Shown here: positions 12,056 through 24,913 of the stretch, piece by piece
Numbering within the stretch: position 1 is the first letter of the stretch
How the letters are laid out: the number at the start of each line of letters is the position of its first letter
NCBI GenBank assembly: GCA_023055425.1
Contig: JALGPY010000007.1
Coordinates: forward strand, 16,068,001-16,132,000
Direction of reading: 5' to 3'
DNA: 64,000 bases
Origin: Linanthus parryae
Lineage: Eukaryota; Streptophyta; Magnoliopsida; Ericales; Polemoniaceae
The notes under the pieces: generated by a model
What the model was told of the DNA's origin: nothing
What the model saw: only the letters and a program-made list of their open reading frames with translations
The model's database searches: none
Made by a program: the position numbers and the translations under genes

Positions 12056-13022
12056 GTTTTGCGTAATTTAACATCTTATATTTGCTACAGATAGATGATG
12101 AATAAAGAAGCTATTATATTACAAGTTTTGTCAACGGGTGGCCAATAGTAGAACTACAAAAACAATTCCTTAATCTCTAATAAAAAGATTGGTCGACAAT
12201 TTTGTTAAACTGATAATCAAGATTTTTTTTTGTTTATCAGATTTTATTTTTCATGAATGCGTACTTATTCTTTTGGACATGATTGTGTTTTTAGCATTTT
12301 TTTCAGTTAGTCTCTCGAGGAGTCCATTTTTATAGTTTCAAATTTGTTTATTCCGTCATCTTCTTCATGTAAGATTAATCATACATCATGCAAGATAAAT
12401 CATATAATGCTTCACTTCATGTATGATAATTCATAATGTGATTGCCACTTAACTCATGTCGTATCACTTTCCTATAAATTTTTGCGTACGATGCACGGAT
12501 TCCTTGCTAATAACCCGTAATGTACAAAGAATCTTCCCCATCTATCCTTAGTGCCATATGACACAACTTCTTCACAAGTATCATGTAGGCAGTTCTTAAC
12601 ACTACCCATGTATTAACTACTCAGTTACCTTTCATCCTTCCCATTGAAAAATGGCACGGGGATTATGAAATGTGAACTTTTTCGAATTTTTCCCCTTTTC
12701 TTTCACACAAATGTCTCTCTGTCCCTCACCCATCTCTTCTCTATTTGCAACAATACAACACCACCACCTCCACATCAATCCACCACCGCCACTCCGCTAG
12801 AAACACCAGCAGTTTAACACAATTTGTATTAAAATTACAGATCCATAAAAAGACATAATTAATCCCATTGTTACAAATTGTATAAAAAAATTACTTATAA
12901 AAAGAACTTGAAGCACCACCATGATCTGCGAAAATATCTGATATTGAAGCAAATATAGGAGATCCACAGAGGAAGAAGAAGAAGAAGAAGAAGAAGAAGA
13001 AGAAGAAGAAAAAGAAGAAGAA

Positions 13023-13057
<35 letters not shown>

Positions 13058-13786
13058 AGTATGTAACAGATCAGAAGTCAACACCCTTGAAACAGATCTC
13101 GTCACTGTCGTCGTTGCCACAGCCGCCTCTCCACGCCAAGCCACTTCTAAAATTTGCGAAAACAGCAGATCTTGAAGCAACTATAGCAGATCCTCAGAGG
13201 AAGGAGAGAGAGAGAGAGAATGGGGAAGATTTACCTGGATTCGTCTTACACCGGCGTCCTCTTCACCTTCTTCTTCTCCTCCCGTTCTTCCTCCCGTCGG
13301 TCTGGCAATCAGGGCTGAAGATCCATCGTTCTTTGAAAAGGTCCAGCCTCCATAGAACGGAGCTCCATCGGGGGTTGTGTATGCATGGATGTTACCGTGT
13401 TAGAGAGAGAGAGATAAGGGGTGGGTGGTGTGAGTTGAGTAGGGTATAAAGAGAATGAATAAAGAGATAAACAAGGATAATGGATTGGTGGTGAGGTATA
13501 CTGTAAGGGTAAATTAGACATTAACCTTCATAAACTTGCCAAAAGAGGAAATGGGAAGAAAGATAGGGAACGCCCAAAATGACAAAATGGGGAGAAAGAA
13601 AGGGAACAGAGGTAGTATCTGCTGCATGCATTGTTAATAAACTTTTGCCAAACTAGAAAAGGTGTGTCCACTATACTAAAAAAACACATTTTCAGTATAC
13701 TAATGTTCGTGCCCACATAATGGACACGTGGGGTCTATATCACACTTTATTTTGCTGAGAGAGGAACCCTGTTGGAATTGCTTCAT
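12056..13786. other. Non-coding host DNA with GAA/GA microsatellites
   Basis: No gene is supported. A (GAA)n/(GA)n block lies at about 12972-13058 and short GA tracts at 13203-13222 and 13401-13412. A diverged tandem duplication is visible: 'tctgcgaaaatatctgat...gaagcaaatataggagatcc' near 12925 is repeated near 13155 with substitutions. Open frames here follow the microsatellites and have no recognisable domain. Confidence 0.5.
12972..13058 (+). repeat. (GAA)n and (GA)n microsatellite
   Basis: A run of GAA triplets passes directly into a GA dinucleotide run. Confidence 0.9.
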
Positions 13787-13895
13787 GACATATCTTCCGG
13801 TCGGTCAAGAAACTCTCTCTCCTCTTATTTGCTGTGACTTGGTTTGTGTGCACAACGGTTCTCTCTGATCACCGGAGTCGCTTCGGTGGTCGGAG

Positions 13896-15863
13896 ATGGC
13901 GTCCCAATCTAGTGGCAATGGTTCTGATGCTACCCTTTCTCACGATCCCATCGTTTCTGATCATCTGGATCTCTCTAATTTGGAAGAGACAAAGTCCGAA
14001 ACAGAGATTAACATCTCTGTGGACAATCTGAAAGTTTCAGATCTGAATATGGAGGATGTGATGAACATTGAAAGAGCCCAGCTTGACCCAAGCGAAGGGC
14101 AAGTTAATAATCCCATCACTAACTCTTCTTAGATTCGTGCCTTAGTTGGGCTAACGGATAGAGAAAACTACTTCGATTGTGACCTTAAAAATTCACCTGG
14201 TACTGGGAATATGAGTGTGGATGATTTCAAAATCATCAAAGCAACTGATGAGAACCCTACCACTGTCCAGGTGGTCTTCAAGGAGGAATATCTTGAGAAA
14301 TTAAGAGCTCCATGGGAGCGGCATCTCATTGTTAGGCCTCTGGGTCACCGTATTGCGGAATTCAAGCTTTTAGCTAGAATCCGTGAGTTATGGAGACCCC
14401 AGGGAAGAATTAATCACATTGACATTGGGAGAGGTTTCTTTCTTTTTGACTTCAATTCTCAAGAGGACTATAACAGAGCCCTCATGGGAGGGCCTTGGAT
14501 CGTTCTTGATCATTACCTCTTAGTCCAGAAATGGACACCCGATTTCAAAGTTTCAGAAGCCACTGAACAGAAAACGACCACTTGGGCCAGAATCCTTGAG
14601 CTCCCCTCTGAATACTATCGGAATGATAGTCTCCATACGATTTCTAGTGCAATAGGGCTTCCGCTGAAATGGGATGTGGTTACGGCCAAGTTGGAAAGAA
14701 GACACTTTGCCAGAGTTTGTATCAAAGTTGATTTGAAGAAACCTTTGATTTCAGATATTGTTTTCGGTAAGAAGAATTACTCCATAGAATATGAACACAT
14801 TCACCGAGTGTGCTTTGATTGTGGCAGGGTGGGACACGTTAGGAGCAGCTGCAAGGAAAAGGAGGGCAAATTGGAGAAGACAAACGATAAGAAGTCTTTT
14901 GCAGGCGCTACGCCGGAGCCGGAGAAGATGTCTGGAGCCTCCTACCACTACCAGAACCGCTTCGACTCGGAGGCCACAATTAGTGGGCCTAGAGGTCCAG
15001 GCCCATGGACCACAGTTACATATAGGAAAACAAAAAACCCGAAGAATGCCAACCAGGAGGCAAACCATAATCGGTTTGGGCCTCTTAGAGACGAGAGAAA
15101 CGTGGGCCAGGGAAACAATGAGCCCAATGACCCAAGCCAAAACAAGAAAGGCCCATGGGTTGACCCGGGAAAGAAGAGGATGACGGGCAATTATTCGGGT
15201 CACAGAGTCGGATATGGTAAAGATAAGGGTAAGATGGATCAGCAGAATAATGCCCACGTGGCAAAATCATCTCCGTTACCTGAAAACACAGATTCAACGG
15301 CGAGAGATGGTGAGCACGCGGATCACGATCGAACGGCCCGAGTCCCAGCTGCCAAGATTCATGAATCAACGGTGGGGATGGAAATGGATAGTCAATCGAG
15401 ACGTCTAGGGAAAGGAAAAGCTGTTGATACTGAAGGGTCATACATCGAGAGAAACACGGAGATGGAAGAGTGCAATGAATCTGAAGGTAGACAGGAAAAG
15501 ATCTCTCTGCCTCCTCAAATCTCGAATTTATGGAGCTTCAATACGTTTGATAGTGTTGATAGGGTTTCACCTTTTCATCACTCTTACTCTCAACCCCCCC
15601 TCCCCTTTTCGAATCGAAAGGCGCAGAAAAATCTCCGAAGAGCCTCTCCATACCATGTCAATCGAAATCAGGGAAGAGAAGTTGGGGAGAGGAAAAGTTC
15701 AATTCCTAATGGATTGGAAAGGAGTGCAGGCAACCCTAGTGAAGACGCCTTAGTTGATAGAGGAACTGGATCTTCAGATTTAAAGAATGATGGACGAGCT
15801 TGCAGATCCGTCGTTGGTGGGAGTCGAAGTAAAGAGCAACCAATCCATGGCGGAGATAAATAA
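13896..15863 (+). pseudogene. LINE ORF1 protein, one in-frame stop
   Basis: The frame starts at ATG 13896 (MASQSSGNGS) and stays open to 15863 except for one TAG at 14130-14132. From 14211 on, 550 codons are uninterrupted. The N-terminal half has the DUF4283-type fold of plant LINE ORF1 proteins (phrases FKLLARIRELWRP and LMGGPWIVLDHYLLVQKW). It is followed by a CCHC knuckle (CFDCGRVGHVRSSC) at about 14811-14852 that should bind RNA. The C-terminal 330 residues are polar and low in order. The family role is to coat the LINE RNA in the retrotransposition particle. ORF2 starts inside its end. The lone TAG could be a recent mutation or, less likely, a readthrough site. Confidence 0.85.
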
Positions 15864-18800
15864 GAGGCTGGTGGGGATTGCTAGGTCGCATGGGTTTTGG
15901 TATGACATGTCTTTTTCCATGATAGATACAACCAACATGCTTTTCTGGAATTGCAGAGGAACCAAGAACAAGGCTTTCAAGGCCAATTTTAAATTTCTCA
16001 AAAGAAATCACCGTTTTGAGGTTGTTGTGCTACTTGAAACTAAAGTGGCTATCCAAGAGATGGGGAGTTTCTTTGTCAATCAGGGGTTTACGGAGAATCA
16101 CCATGTTAACCCCCAAGGTAGAGCTTGTGGTATATGGATGCTTTGGAATCCGCAGGAGGTTGACATCGCTCTCATTGATTGTCACCCTCAAGCCATCCAT
16201 GCTAGGGTTAAGAAGAACCATTTTACGGATTGGATCCTTTCGGCAGTTTATGCTAGCCCCTTGGAGAGAAAAAGAGCCGAGTTTTGGGAGGATATCAAGA
16301 ACAAGGCTAATAGTATTGTTGAGCCTTGGCTCCTCGTTGGTGATTTCAACGACTATACTGGAGATTCTGAAAGGCGAAGCTTCAATAGCTCTAACAACCT
16401 GAGGAAGAATATGACCTTTGTCAATAACATCCAGGAAAGCAACCTCATTGATCTGGGCCACTGTGGTCCAAGGATGACATGGACAAACAATATACAGGGA
16501 CTCGCTAATACGCAAGAGAAGCTTGACAGAGGTTTGTGCAACATCAGCTTGAAGCTTGCGCGTCCTCACTCTCTGGTAACTTGCCTCCCTCGTACATATT
16601 CCGACCATTCCCCTATGTTGATGGAGACCCAAGGTATGTCTAACACTCGTATTGTTAAGCCCTTTAGATTAGAGAACTTTTGGATTAAACATCCAGATTT
16701 CCAGCAAGTGATTAAGGAGAATTGGAATCCTTCTCTCCCTATTCATGATGCCCTGGATGAAATCCAACAAGCTCTGCTTCTATGGAATAAAAAATGTTTT
16801 GGCAATATTAATAAGAAAAAACGTCTTCTGCTGGCCCGTATCAATGGTATCCAAATGAACCTTAGTAGATCCTTCAACCAGGACCTGTTCTTACTGGAGA
16901 AAATTCTAACTAGAGAATTCAACCTGGTTCTAGAACAGGAAGAGACTCTTTGGTACCAGAAGTCTCAGGGGGAAAGGAATACTAAATTTTTCCATCTTTC
17001 CACCCTGATCAGAAGAAGAAGAAACACTATTTGTATGTTAAAAAATGAAAGTGCGGATTGGATCAGTAATGATGACCAACTCAAGGAGCATGTCTTGAGT
17101 TATTTTACTAAGTTATATAAGAAGGAGCCTGAGGAAGGTTCTATTGAGATCAATTATGTGTTTAATGTTAAACAACTCACTGATGAGGATAATGAGTTGC
17201 TTAAAGCAGATGTCACTGGCCCCATCATTCATAAGACTATCAAGAACATTAATAAAAACCGGGAACCTGAACCTGATGGGTTCAATGTTGGTTTCTTTCA
17301 TGAATGTTGGGGCACTGTTGGTAATGAGGTGTGTAATCTGGTCATGATGGCTTTCAGAAATTACACTATTCCTGAGCACATTAATAGGACTCATATCACC
17401 TTGATTCCTAAGATCAGTAATCCTGATAATATTTACCAGTTTAGACCCATTGGGCTTTGTAATGTTGCCTATAAGACTATTTCTAAAGTTCTGGTGGATA
17501 GAGTGAGGCCTCTTATGGATAAACTCATATCCCCTAACCAAAGTAGTTTCATCCCAGGAAGATCTACCTGTGATAACATCATCCTTGTCCAAGAAATGTT
17601 ACATTCTATTAGAAAGAGAAAAGGAAAATTTGGTGCTATGATTGTTAAGATAGATCTGGAGAAAGCCTATGATAGAGTCTCTTGGAGTTTCATCCAGGAC
17701 ACACTTGTGGCTTTCAATTTTGATGCTTCTATGATAAAGCTCATTATGAGTTGTGTAAGTAATGTGAATTATTCTGTGCTTTGGAATGGGGAAGCTCTAC
17801 CTTATTTCAAAGCTGAGAGGGGTCTTAGACAGGGGGACCCCCTCTCCCCTTATTTGTTTGTCCTTTGCCTTGAAAGATTATCTAATATGATTGATCAAAT
17901 TAGTAACCAAGGGCTGTGGAAATGGGTCAAAATTTCCAAAAATGGCCCTTCTCTCACACACCTTTTCTTTGCGGATGACATGCTTTTGTTTTCCCAGGTA
18001 GACACTGTGTCTTGTCACTTTGTTAAGCATGTTCTTGATGATTTTTGTTGCCTTTCTGGACAAAATATCAATCTTTCTAAATCTAAGATTTATCTCTCCC
18101 CAAATGTCAAGACCCAAACTGCTCATGCTATTAGAAATATTTTGGATATTCCTATTACCCAAAATTTGGGTAAGTATTTAGGTATCAATCTGAATATTGA
18201 CAGAATAGGCAAAGTTAAATTTGCTGACCTTATTGAAAAGTTTCAACTTAAGTTGGCTGGTTGGAAAGCTAGTCTTCTCTCTGTGGGGGGGAAGAGCTAC
18301 CCTTATTAAAACTGTTAATACTGTTCTTCCCATCTATACTATGCAAACTCAAAATCTACCTATAAATGTCTGTTCCTGGTTTGACAAGATGAATAGGAGT
18401 TTCTTGTGGGGTGATACTGCCCATAAGAGGAAACTCCATAGTATTAATTGGAACACTGTTTGCATGAAACCCAGTTGTGGGGGCTTGGGTATTAGAAGCA
18501 TGAAGAATCAAAATCGAGCTCTTCTAGCTAAGCTTGGATGGCATATTATCAAAAATACTGACTCTCTTTGGGTGAAGTGTTTGAAAGACAAATATCTGAG
18601 AAAGCATTCCATTTTTAAGTGGCTAAGAAAAAAGAGATTCTACCAGTACGTGGAAAGGGATTATTGATTCTTGTATGCTAATCAAAAATAAATTTCATTG
18701 GACTATTGTTAATGGGAACTCAGTTTCCATTTGGAATGATGTTTGGATTGGGGATTTCTCTTTGAAAGAGAAGTACCCTCACATCCAATTTGATAAGAAT

Positions 18801-20016
18801 CTGAAAGTTAACTGCCTCATAAATGATGATAGGAAATGGAATCTGAGACTACTCAGTGACATTATCTCCATTTAGCTCATTAATACCATTCTGGCTAAGC
18901 ACATTCCTTGTGATCCTAGCACTGAGGACTCTATACAATGGTATGGGGCAAGTAATGGGATGTTCTCTGTGTCTTCTGTTTATGATGTTATTGCCAGACA
19001 TGATCATTATTCCCAGCAGAAATGGGACTGGCTTTTGGAAAAGAGATGGCCTATGAAACTTATTATCTTTTCCTGGAAAATCAGACATTTTAAATTGTTC
19101 ACTAATTCTGAAAGAGCTATTAGAGGTCTTTCCATGGATGATTCTTGTCCTCACTGCCCATGTATTAGTGAGGACCAGAATCATATTTTTAGAAGCTGTC
19201 CAGATAGTATGAAGATCTGGTCAGTGTATTTTGATCATGCTTGGAGGCTCACCCTGCATAACACAGATTTCCTCTCTTGGTTTGATTCCAATCTTAAAGA
19301 GGGCAAGATGTTTAGCTCCTCTCATGCTTCACTATTCATAAGTTGTTGTTGGCATATCTGGTTGAATAGAAATGAGTTCTGTTTTAACCAGAAAACCAAC
19401 CATGTGAATGACAGTGTGAGAAAGATTAATGGTCTGAAAGATGAGATTGGCCAAATGACTAAAGGGGAATCTGTGTCAACTGTGAATCATTCTAATGACT
19501 TACTTTGGTGTCTCCCTAATGCAGGTTGGTTTGGAGGTGTTCTTAGAGATGACCTGAAAGATGAGATTGGCCAAATGACTAAATGGTATTGCAGGATTTG
19601 GAGGTGTTCTTAGAGATGACAAGGGGCAATGGATCAAAGGATATATGGGACAGATTGGTTTTAGTTCTGTGATTGAAGCTGAGCTTTGGGGAATTCATAG
19701 AGGCCTTGTGCTCATTCACCAACTTAACCTGAAGAATGTCATCATTGAGACTGACTCCATGGATGCCCTCTCTCACTGCAACAATGCCATCCAGCCTGAC
19801 TTTCCTTTCAAAGTTATTATCCAAGACATCAAAGTTCTTATGGAAGGATGTAGCTGTCAATTGGTGCACATTAATAGAGACAAGAATGGAGCTGCTGATG
19901 CTCTAGCTAAGAAAGGGGCTGATCAGAATGAGACTCTCATAATCTTGGATAACCCCCCTGCTGAGCTTCCTAGTATCATTGTTAGAGATATCATCCTTAG
20001 GGACTGTGGCAACTGA
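15787..20016 (+). pseudogene. LINE ORF2 protein: endonuclease, RT, RNase H (broken)
   Basis: ORF2 begins at ATG 15787, overlapping the end of ORF1 by 77 bp in another frame, and is open for 840 codons. The AP-type endonuclease shows FWNCRG, LLETK, LVGDFND and SDHSP. The RT shows the catalytic FADD at 17968-17979. A one-base shift in a run of seven G (18285-18291) closes the frame and the reading continues in the +1 frame. Another shift near an A run at about 18629 and a TAG at 18873 follow. The zinc-binding region (CPHCPC...H...C) is near 19147. RNase H resumes at about 19600-20016, but its first strand, which should hold the first catalytic Asp, is replaced by a local duplication. The copy is not functional. 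Confidence 0.88.
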
Positions 20017-20101
20017 GTGCCAGATCATTTTGTTGTTGTTTTCTTTGTTGTTTTAGTTTCCTTTCCTGTATCTGACTGATAAAAAAAAAGACATATCTTC
20101 C

Positions 20102-20274
20102 AGCAGAGGTGTTTAATTTTAGGGATAACCTGAGCACTCTAAATAGATCTCCAAATTAAACTGTATCAGGCAGTTGAATGAAGTACTTGCTCTGTCCTCA
20201 TTGCTTTTCTTTGAGGGGTTTTGAACAACTTCACTTTTTTCATCTGAAAATATCAACTCTTGAAAGTGTATTCT
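20102..20274. other. Host spacer between LINE and copia
   Basis: This short stretch is the original host sequence between the LINE and the next insertion. No feature is seen. Confidence 0.4.
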
Positions 20275-20279
20275 ACATT

Positions 20280-20492
20280 TATTAGAGGAAAATACCGAGT
20301 CATTAAAATGATTGATGTTATTGACATTCAGTCAATTACTTGATTGATGTCAATATTATCCCATCAATATGATTGATGTTGTTTCCTAGCTTAGTTGATT
20401 TGTTTCCTAGATTAGTTTTTCTATCCTATGTATATATTCCAAGACTATTAGTCATTTTAATGCAAGGAAAATCATTCCCACAAATCTCTTTA
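20280..20492 (+). repeat. 5' LTR (TA...TA), 213 bp
   Basis: It has the same length as 24882-25094 and differs at only a few bases. The TATA-like sequence is TATATATTCC near 20440. Confidence 0.92.
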
Positions 20493-20593
20493 TGGTATCA
20501 GAGCAATCTCCAGAACAGGAGATTTAGACGACGAGTTTTTTTTTCTTCAATTGTTCTTGAACAGTTGAAAATTCCGACGTTCGATTTCTCACA

Positions 20594-21689
20594 ATGGGTG
20601 AAGAGAGGACCATCAAGTCTCTGGAATCCACATCACCCTACTACCTCCATCCCTCCAATGGACCACAAATCACAATCTGCCCTATCGTGTTGCGTGATGA
20701 GAACTACAACGAATGGGTACGTTCGATGCGAAATAATTTCCGTGCAAAGAACAAGTTTGGTTTCCTCGATGGGACTATAACCAAGCCGAAGAAAGGAAAT
20801 TCAGAGATATCCTTATGGGTAATTGTGAATTACACACTTGTAGGGTGGATTCATAATACCCTTGATCCAGTCCTACGCACCTCCATTCCCCAACCCGAGG
20901 ATGTGAAAGACATGTGGGATGATATTAAACAGTCCGAGAATCCATGAGGCGAAGGCATCTTTGAGCAATTGCAGGCAGCGCGGCCCGGTGGTGAATTACT
21001 ACAACGATCTGCGAAAAATATGGGATGAACTTGCTGGGTACTCTGCTGCTCCAAAGTGTACTTGTACCGCTGCCACTGCAATTGCTCAAGAGATGGAGAA
21101 TGAAAAGGTACATGATTTTCTTGTAGGCTTGGATTCATCTCTTTATGGTACTGCCGTTTCAAATATTTTAATGATGGAACCGTTGCCAAGCTTGAACACA
21201 GTTTTTGCTAAAATCGTGACGAAAGAGCGTCGTCAGAACCTTGCTCGAACTCATGAAACCAAGTATGATGCTGTTGGTTTCATGGTGCAAGGGCCTTCTA
21301 GGGGCCGCAATGAACGACCTTATACCAATGGAGTGTGTTCTTACTGCGCGAAACCTGGGCATGAAAATGATTCTTGCTTTCAATTAATTGGCTTTCCTGA
21401 ATGGTGGTACTCTGAGAACCGCACCAATGGAGGGCAAGGAAGAGGTGGAGGCAGGTCTGGAGGAGGGGGAGGAAAGGGTTCCGATAAAGGCGGTCGTGGT
21501 CAGGTAACACATGCCGCAACCACCTCAAAGGCTGCTGCACCAACACCGGTACAAGAGTCGGATCGTCATGGCATTCCTAATCTGTCAGATGAGCAGTGGG
21601 CGATGCTCGTGAACATGATCAACGATTCCAAGGGGCAATCTTCTTCAAATGAAAAGTTGAGTGGTAAGTACGAGTCTTCTGCTCAATGA
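20594..21689 (+). pseudogene. gag: Gag of the 213-bp-LTR copia (frameshifted)
   Basis: ATG at 20594 opens MGEERTIKSLESTS, followed by the retrotransposon gag N-terminal phrase NYNEWVRSMRNNF and the linker GFLDGTITKP. The frame closes at 20947 and continues in another frame from about 20935 (NYYNDLRKIWDELAGY). A knuckle-like phrase (CSYCAKPGHENDSC, about 21336-21378) and a Gly-rich tail (GGGRSGGGGG) follow, ending at the stop at 21687-21689. A single shift near 20940 separates the halves. The known role is particle assembly. The copy is broken. Confidence 0.8.
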
Positions 21690-24600
21690 ATCATCGATAC
21701 CGGGTGCTCGAATCACATGACTGGTAATGCTGGATTATTTAGTTAATTATTTGATGTTTCATCTACTTATGTTGGAATGCCTAATGGAAAACAAACCATT
21801 GCCAACAAGGAAGGCACAATCCATCTGAGTAGCAAGAGTGCTTCATAATGTGTTATATGTCCCATAGCTTACTTGTAATTTACTGTCGGTGTCTCACTTT
21901 CTTGCCGATCTCTCCTATTCTCTCTCTTTTACTGATAAGCTTTGCATCATACAGGACCGTGCTTCGAGGACTCTTATTGGAGCGGGTGAACAATGTGACG
22001 GGGTTTATTGGTTTCGGCCTTTGCGACTAATTCAAGCTTATCAAGCAGCTGTGGCAAATAAAGGAGATTTGTGGCATCAACGGCTGGGACACCCTTCTCG
22101 AAAAGTAGAATTTCTTTTATCTGATGCTATTAAAAATAAGAGAAATAAAGATTCACAAGGCATACATGAACCTTGTGAATTTTTTTTAAGAGCCAAGCAA
22201 ACCAGAATCATGTTTCCTTCGAGTAATAATAGAGCCAAAGACGTTTTTGATTTAGTCCATTGTGATATATGGGGTGCATATACTTCGCCAACTAGTTGCG
22301 GTGCTCATTATTTTTTGACTATTGTTGATGACCACTCGCGGGCTGTTTGGGTATACTTGATGTCTACAAAATCCGAGGTGCCCCAACTTATTAAGGATTT
22401 TTGTAGAATGGTTCATACTCAATTCAATAAGCATGTTAAAATCCTACGGAGTAATAATGAAAAGGAATTTACATGTCTTCATAGATTTTATGCTGACAAT
22501 GGTATTAATCATCAGACCTCTTGTGGTGACACTCCAAAACAAAATGGAAGGGTGGAACATAAGCATAGACATATCCTTATTGTGGCCCGTGCTCTACTTT
22601 TCCAAGCTGACCTTCCTATTACGTTTTGGTGGGAGAGTATACTGACTGTAGCCTATGTCATTAACCGAACTCCTTCCCCTTTGCTAAAAAATAAGACGCC
22701 ACATGAAGTTCTCTTTGGTTCACCTCCTAAGTATGATTCTCTTCGCGTCTTTGGCAGTATTTGTTTTACTAAAAATCAGCCGCGCTTTAATGACAAGTTC
22801 GTTACTCGCTCCCGTCGTTGCATGTTCATGGGCTATCCGTTCGGAAAAAAGGGGGGCGCTTGTATGACTTAGAGAAGAAAGAGTTCTTTATATCCCGTGA
22901 CGTCATTTTTTTGGAACAACAATTTTCTTTTGCGAAGGAAGTCAGTGAGTCTAGTTCTGATGATGGGTTTGAAAATAGAGAGTACTATGATACCATGCCT
23001 TATTTTGAGGATACTCCCTTAACAAGGGGGAGTGATGAGAACTTGAATACCGGAACTGAAATTGATGATGGAGATGTCCAGCACATTACACATCCTACAG
23101 ATATGGGGGAGGTCGAGATTCATGACGAAAATATTCCGCAAGAAACTGGTCGAGGTTGTCGCAAAAGGGAACCTTCTCGCAGGCTGAAGGACTACATCAC
23201 CAACAACGTTCAAGTTATAAACCCTGTCACATCACCCACCAATGATCCATCAAATTCCTCAGGTACACCTTTCCCCATTGCTTATTATGTAAATTGTGAC
23301 AATTTTTTTGTGAGACACACCCATTTTTTGGCAGCAATTACTGCACACACTGAACCGAGATCCTTTCAAGAAGCTGTAAAGGACCCCGGTTGGCGGAAAG
23401 CAATGCAGGAAGAGATAGATGCACTTGAGAGAAACAAAACATGGACCTTGGAGGACCTCCCACCTGGGAAGAAAGCAATCGGGTGTAAGTGGGTATATAA
23501 AGTCAAATGCCGGTCTGATGGTACAACTGAACAATTGAAGGTGTGTCTGGTAGTGCATGGGAATCGGCAAGTTTCTGGAATTGACTTCAACGAGACGTTT
23601 GCACCTGTAGCTAAAATGGTCACGGTTCGGACATTCTTGGCAATAGCAGTGGCTAGAAAGTGGGAATTACACCAAATGGATGTGCATAATGCTTTTTTTG
23701 CATGGAGAACTTGAGGAGGAAGTATATATGCAACTTCCACCTGGCTTCAAATCGGGTTCTTCGGGCAAGGTATGTCGTTTATACAAGTCGTTATATGGAC
23801 TTCGACAGGCGCCTCGAAAATAGTTTGCTAAGCTCTCAACTGCTTTAAAGGATATTGGCTTTAGACACTCATATGCTGATTACTCTTTGCTTAGCTATGC
23901 CAAGGGGGAAGTTATTTTACACTTTCTTGTGTATGTGGATGATCTTATAATCAGTGGCTCTTCTTCTATAGCTATCGAAAAGTTTAAGAAACAACTCAGT
24001 GAGAGATTTCAGATGAAATACTTGGGTGTTCTCAAGTACTTTCTTGGCATTGAATTAGCGCGTGGGAAGGATGGTTTGTTTCTTTCACAGCGCGAATACG
24101 TTCTTGACATTATAAGTGAGACAGGCTTACTTGGAGCACGCCCTGTTTCCACACCCATGGAACAGAACCATCACCTTGCCACCACCAATGGTGCAAAATT
24201 TCAGGATCCAGAGAAATAACGAAGACTCGTAGGACGTCTAATTTACTCAACAATTACACGGCCTGAATTGTGTTATTCTGTTCACATATTAGCCCAGTTT
24301 ATGGGTGATCCTCGAGTTGAACATTGGGACGCAACTTTGAGAGTCTTGCGTTATTTAAAAGGGTGTCTAGGACAAGGCATCATTTTGCGTGTGGGGAGTA
24401 ACTTTCAACTCTATGCTTTTTGTGATAGCGATTGAGCAAGTTGTCCTCTAACTCGGAGATCATTGACATGTTATTACATTTTATTAGGCTCTTCTCCTAT
24501 CTCTTGGAAAAAAAAGAAACAACCAACGGTTTCCCGATCTTCTGCGGAGGCCATGGCCACTACTACATGTGATTTAAAATGGTTGAAATCTCTCCTGGCC

Positions 24601-24913
24601 TGTTTCGGGATAAACCATGTGCCTCCTATGAGATTATTTTGCGATTTTCAAGCTGCTCTTCATATAGCGGCTAATCTGGTTTTTCATGAACGCACAGCAT
24701 ATAGAAATGGATTGTCACTTTGTTCGTGATGCCTTGCAAGACGGAACAATCTCTCCATCACATATTCGGACTGGTGCACAACTTGCAGATATTCTAACCA
24801 AAGCACTGGGAAAGTCACAATTTTCTTTGCTTCTTAGCAAGTTGGGCATTCGCAATCTCCATGCTCCAACTCGAGGGGGAGTATTAGAGGAAAATACCGA
24901 GTCATTAAAATGA
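21690..24913 (+). pseudogene. pol: Pol of the 213-bp-LTR copia (broken)
   Basis: The protease site IIDTGCSNHMTG follows the gag stop directly. The pre-integrase phrase LWHQRLGHPS is near 22072. The integrase core (FDLVHCDIWG, TIVDDHSR and the HTPKQNGR-like DTPKQNGRVEHK) is at about 22240-22560. The integrase tail is interrupted near 22850, where a shift moves into the next frame. RT begins near 23340 and shifts again at 23690 in a T run. The catalytic YVDD is intact at 23932-23943. RNase H runs about 24400-24860, with stops at 24217 and 24434. Domain order is copia-specific. Many lesions show an old insertion, although the LTRs are very similar. Confidence 0.85.

Larger units (their letters stand above)
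13799..20089 (+). mobile_element. Near full-length L1-type LINE
   Basis: The 6.3-kb element ends in a short A run and is flanked by the exact 12-bp duplication GACATATCTTCC (13787-13798 and 20090-20101), as expected for target-primed reverse transcription. A leader of about 97 bp precedes ORF1, so the 5' end looks complete. ORF1 encodes a gag-like protein with a CCHC knuckle. ORF2 overlaps it and encodes endonuclease, RT, a zinc-knuckle-like region and RNase H. One stop in ORF1 and several lesions in ORF2 make the copy defective, but the reading frames are long, so the insertion is fairly young. Confidence 0.95.

Noticed and set aside
12480..12520. GCGTACGATGCACGGATTCC...GCTAA, similar to a Helitron 3' end
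   Set aside because: The stem is weak and no matching 5' end was found.
13087..13449. 120-codon ORF beside the GA microsatellite
   Set aside because: It follows repeat sequence, has no domain and no splice or homology support.
14751..15441. Long ORFs on the minus strand opposite LINE ORF1
   Set aside because: They are shadows of the ORF1 reading frame and show no recognisable domain.
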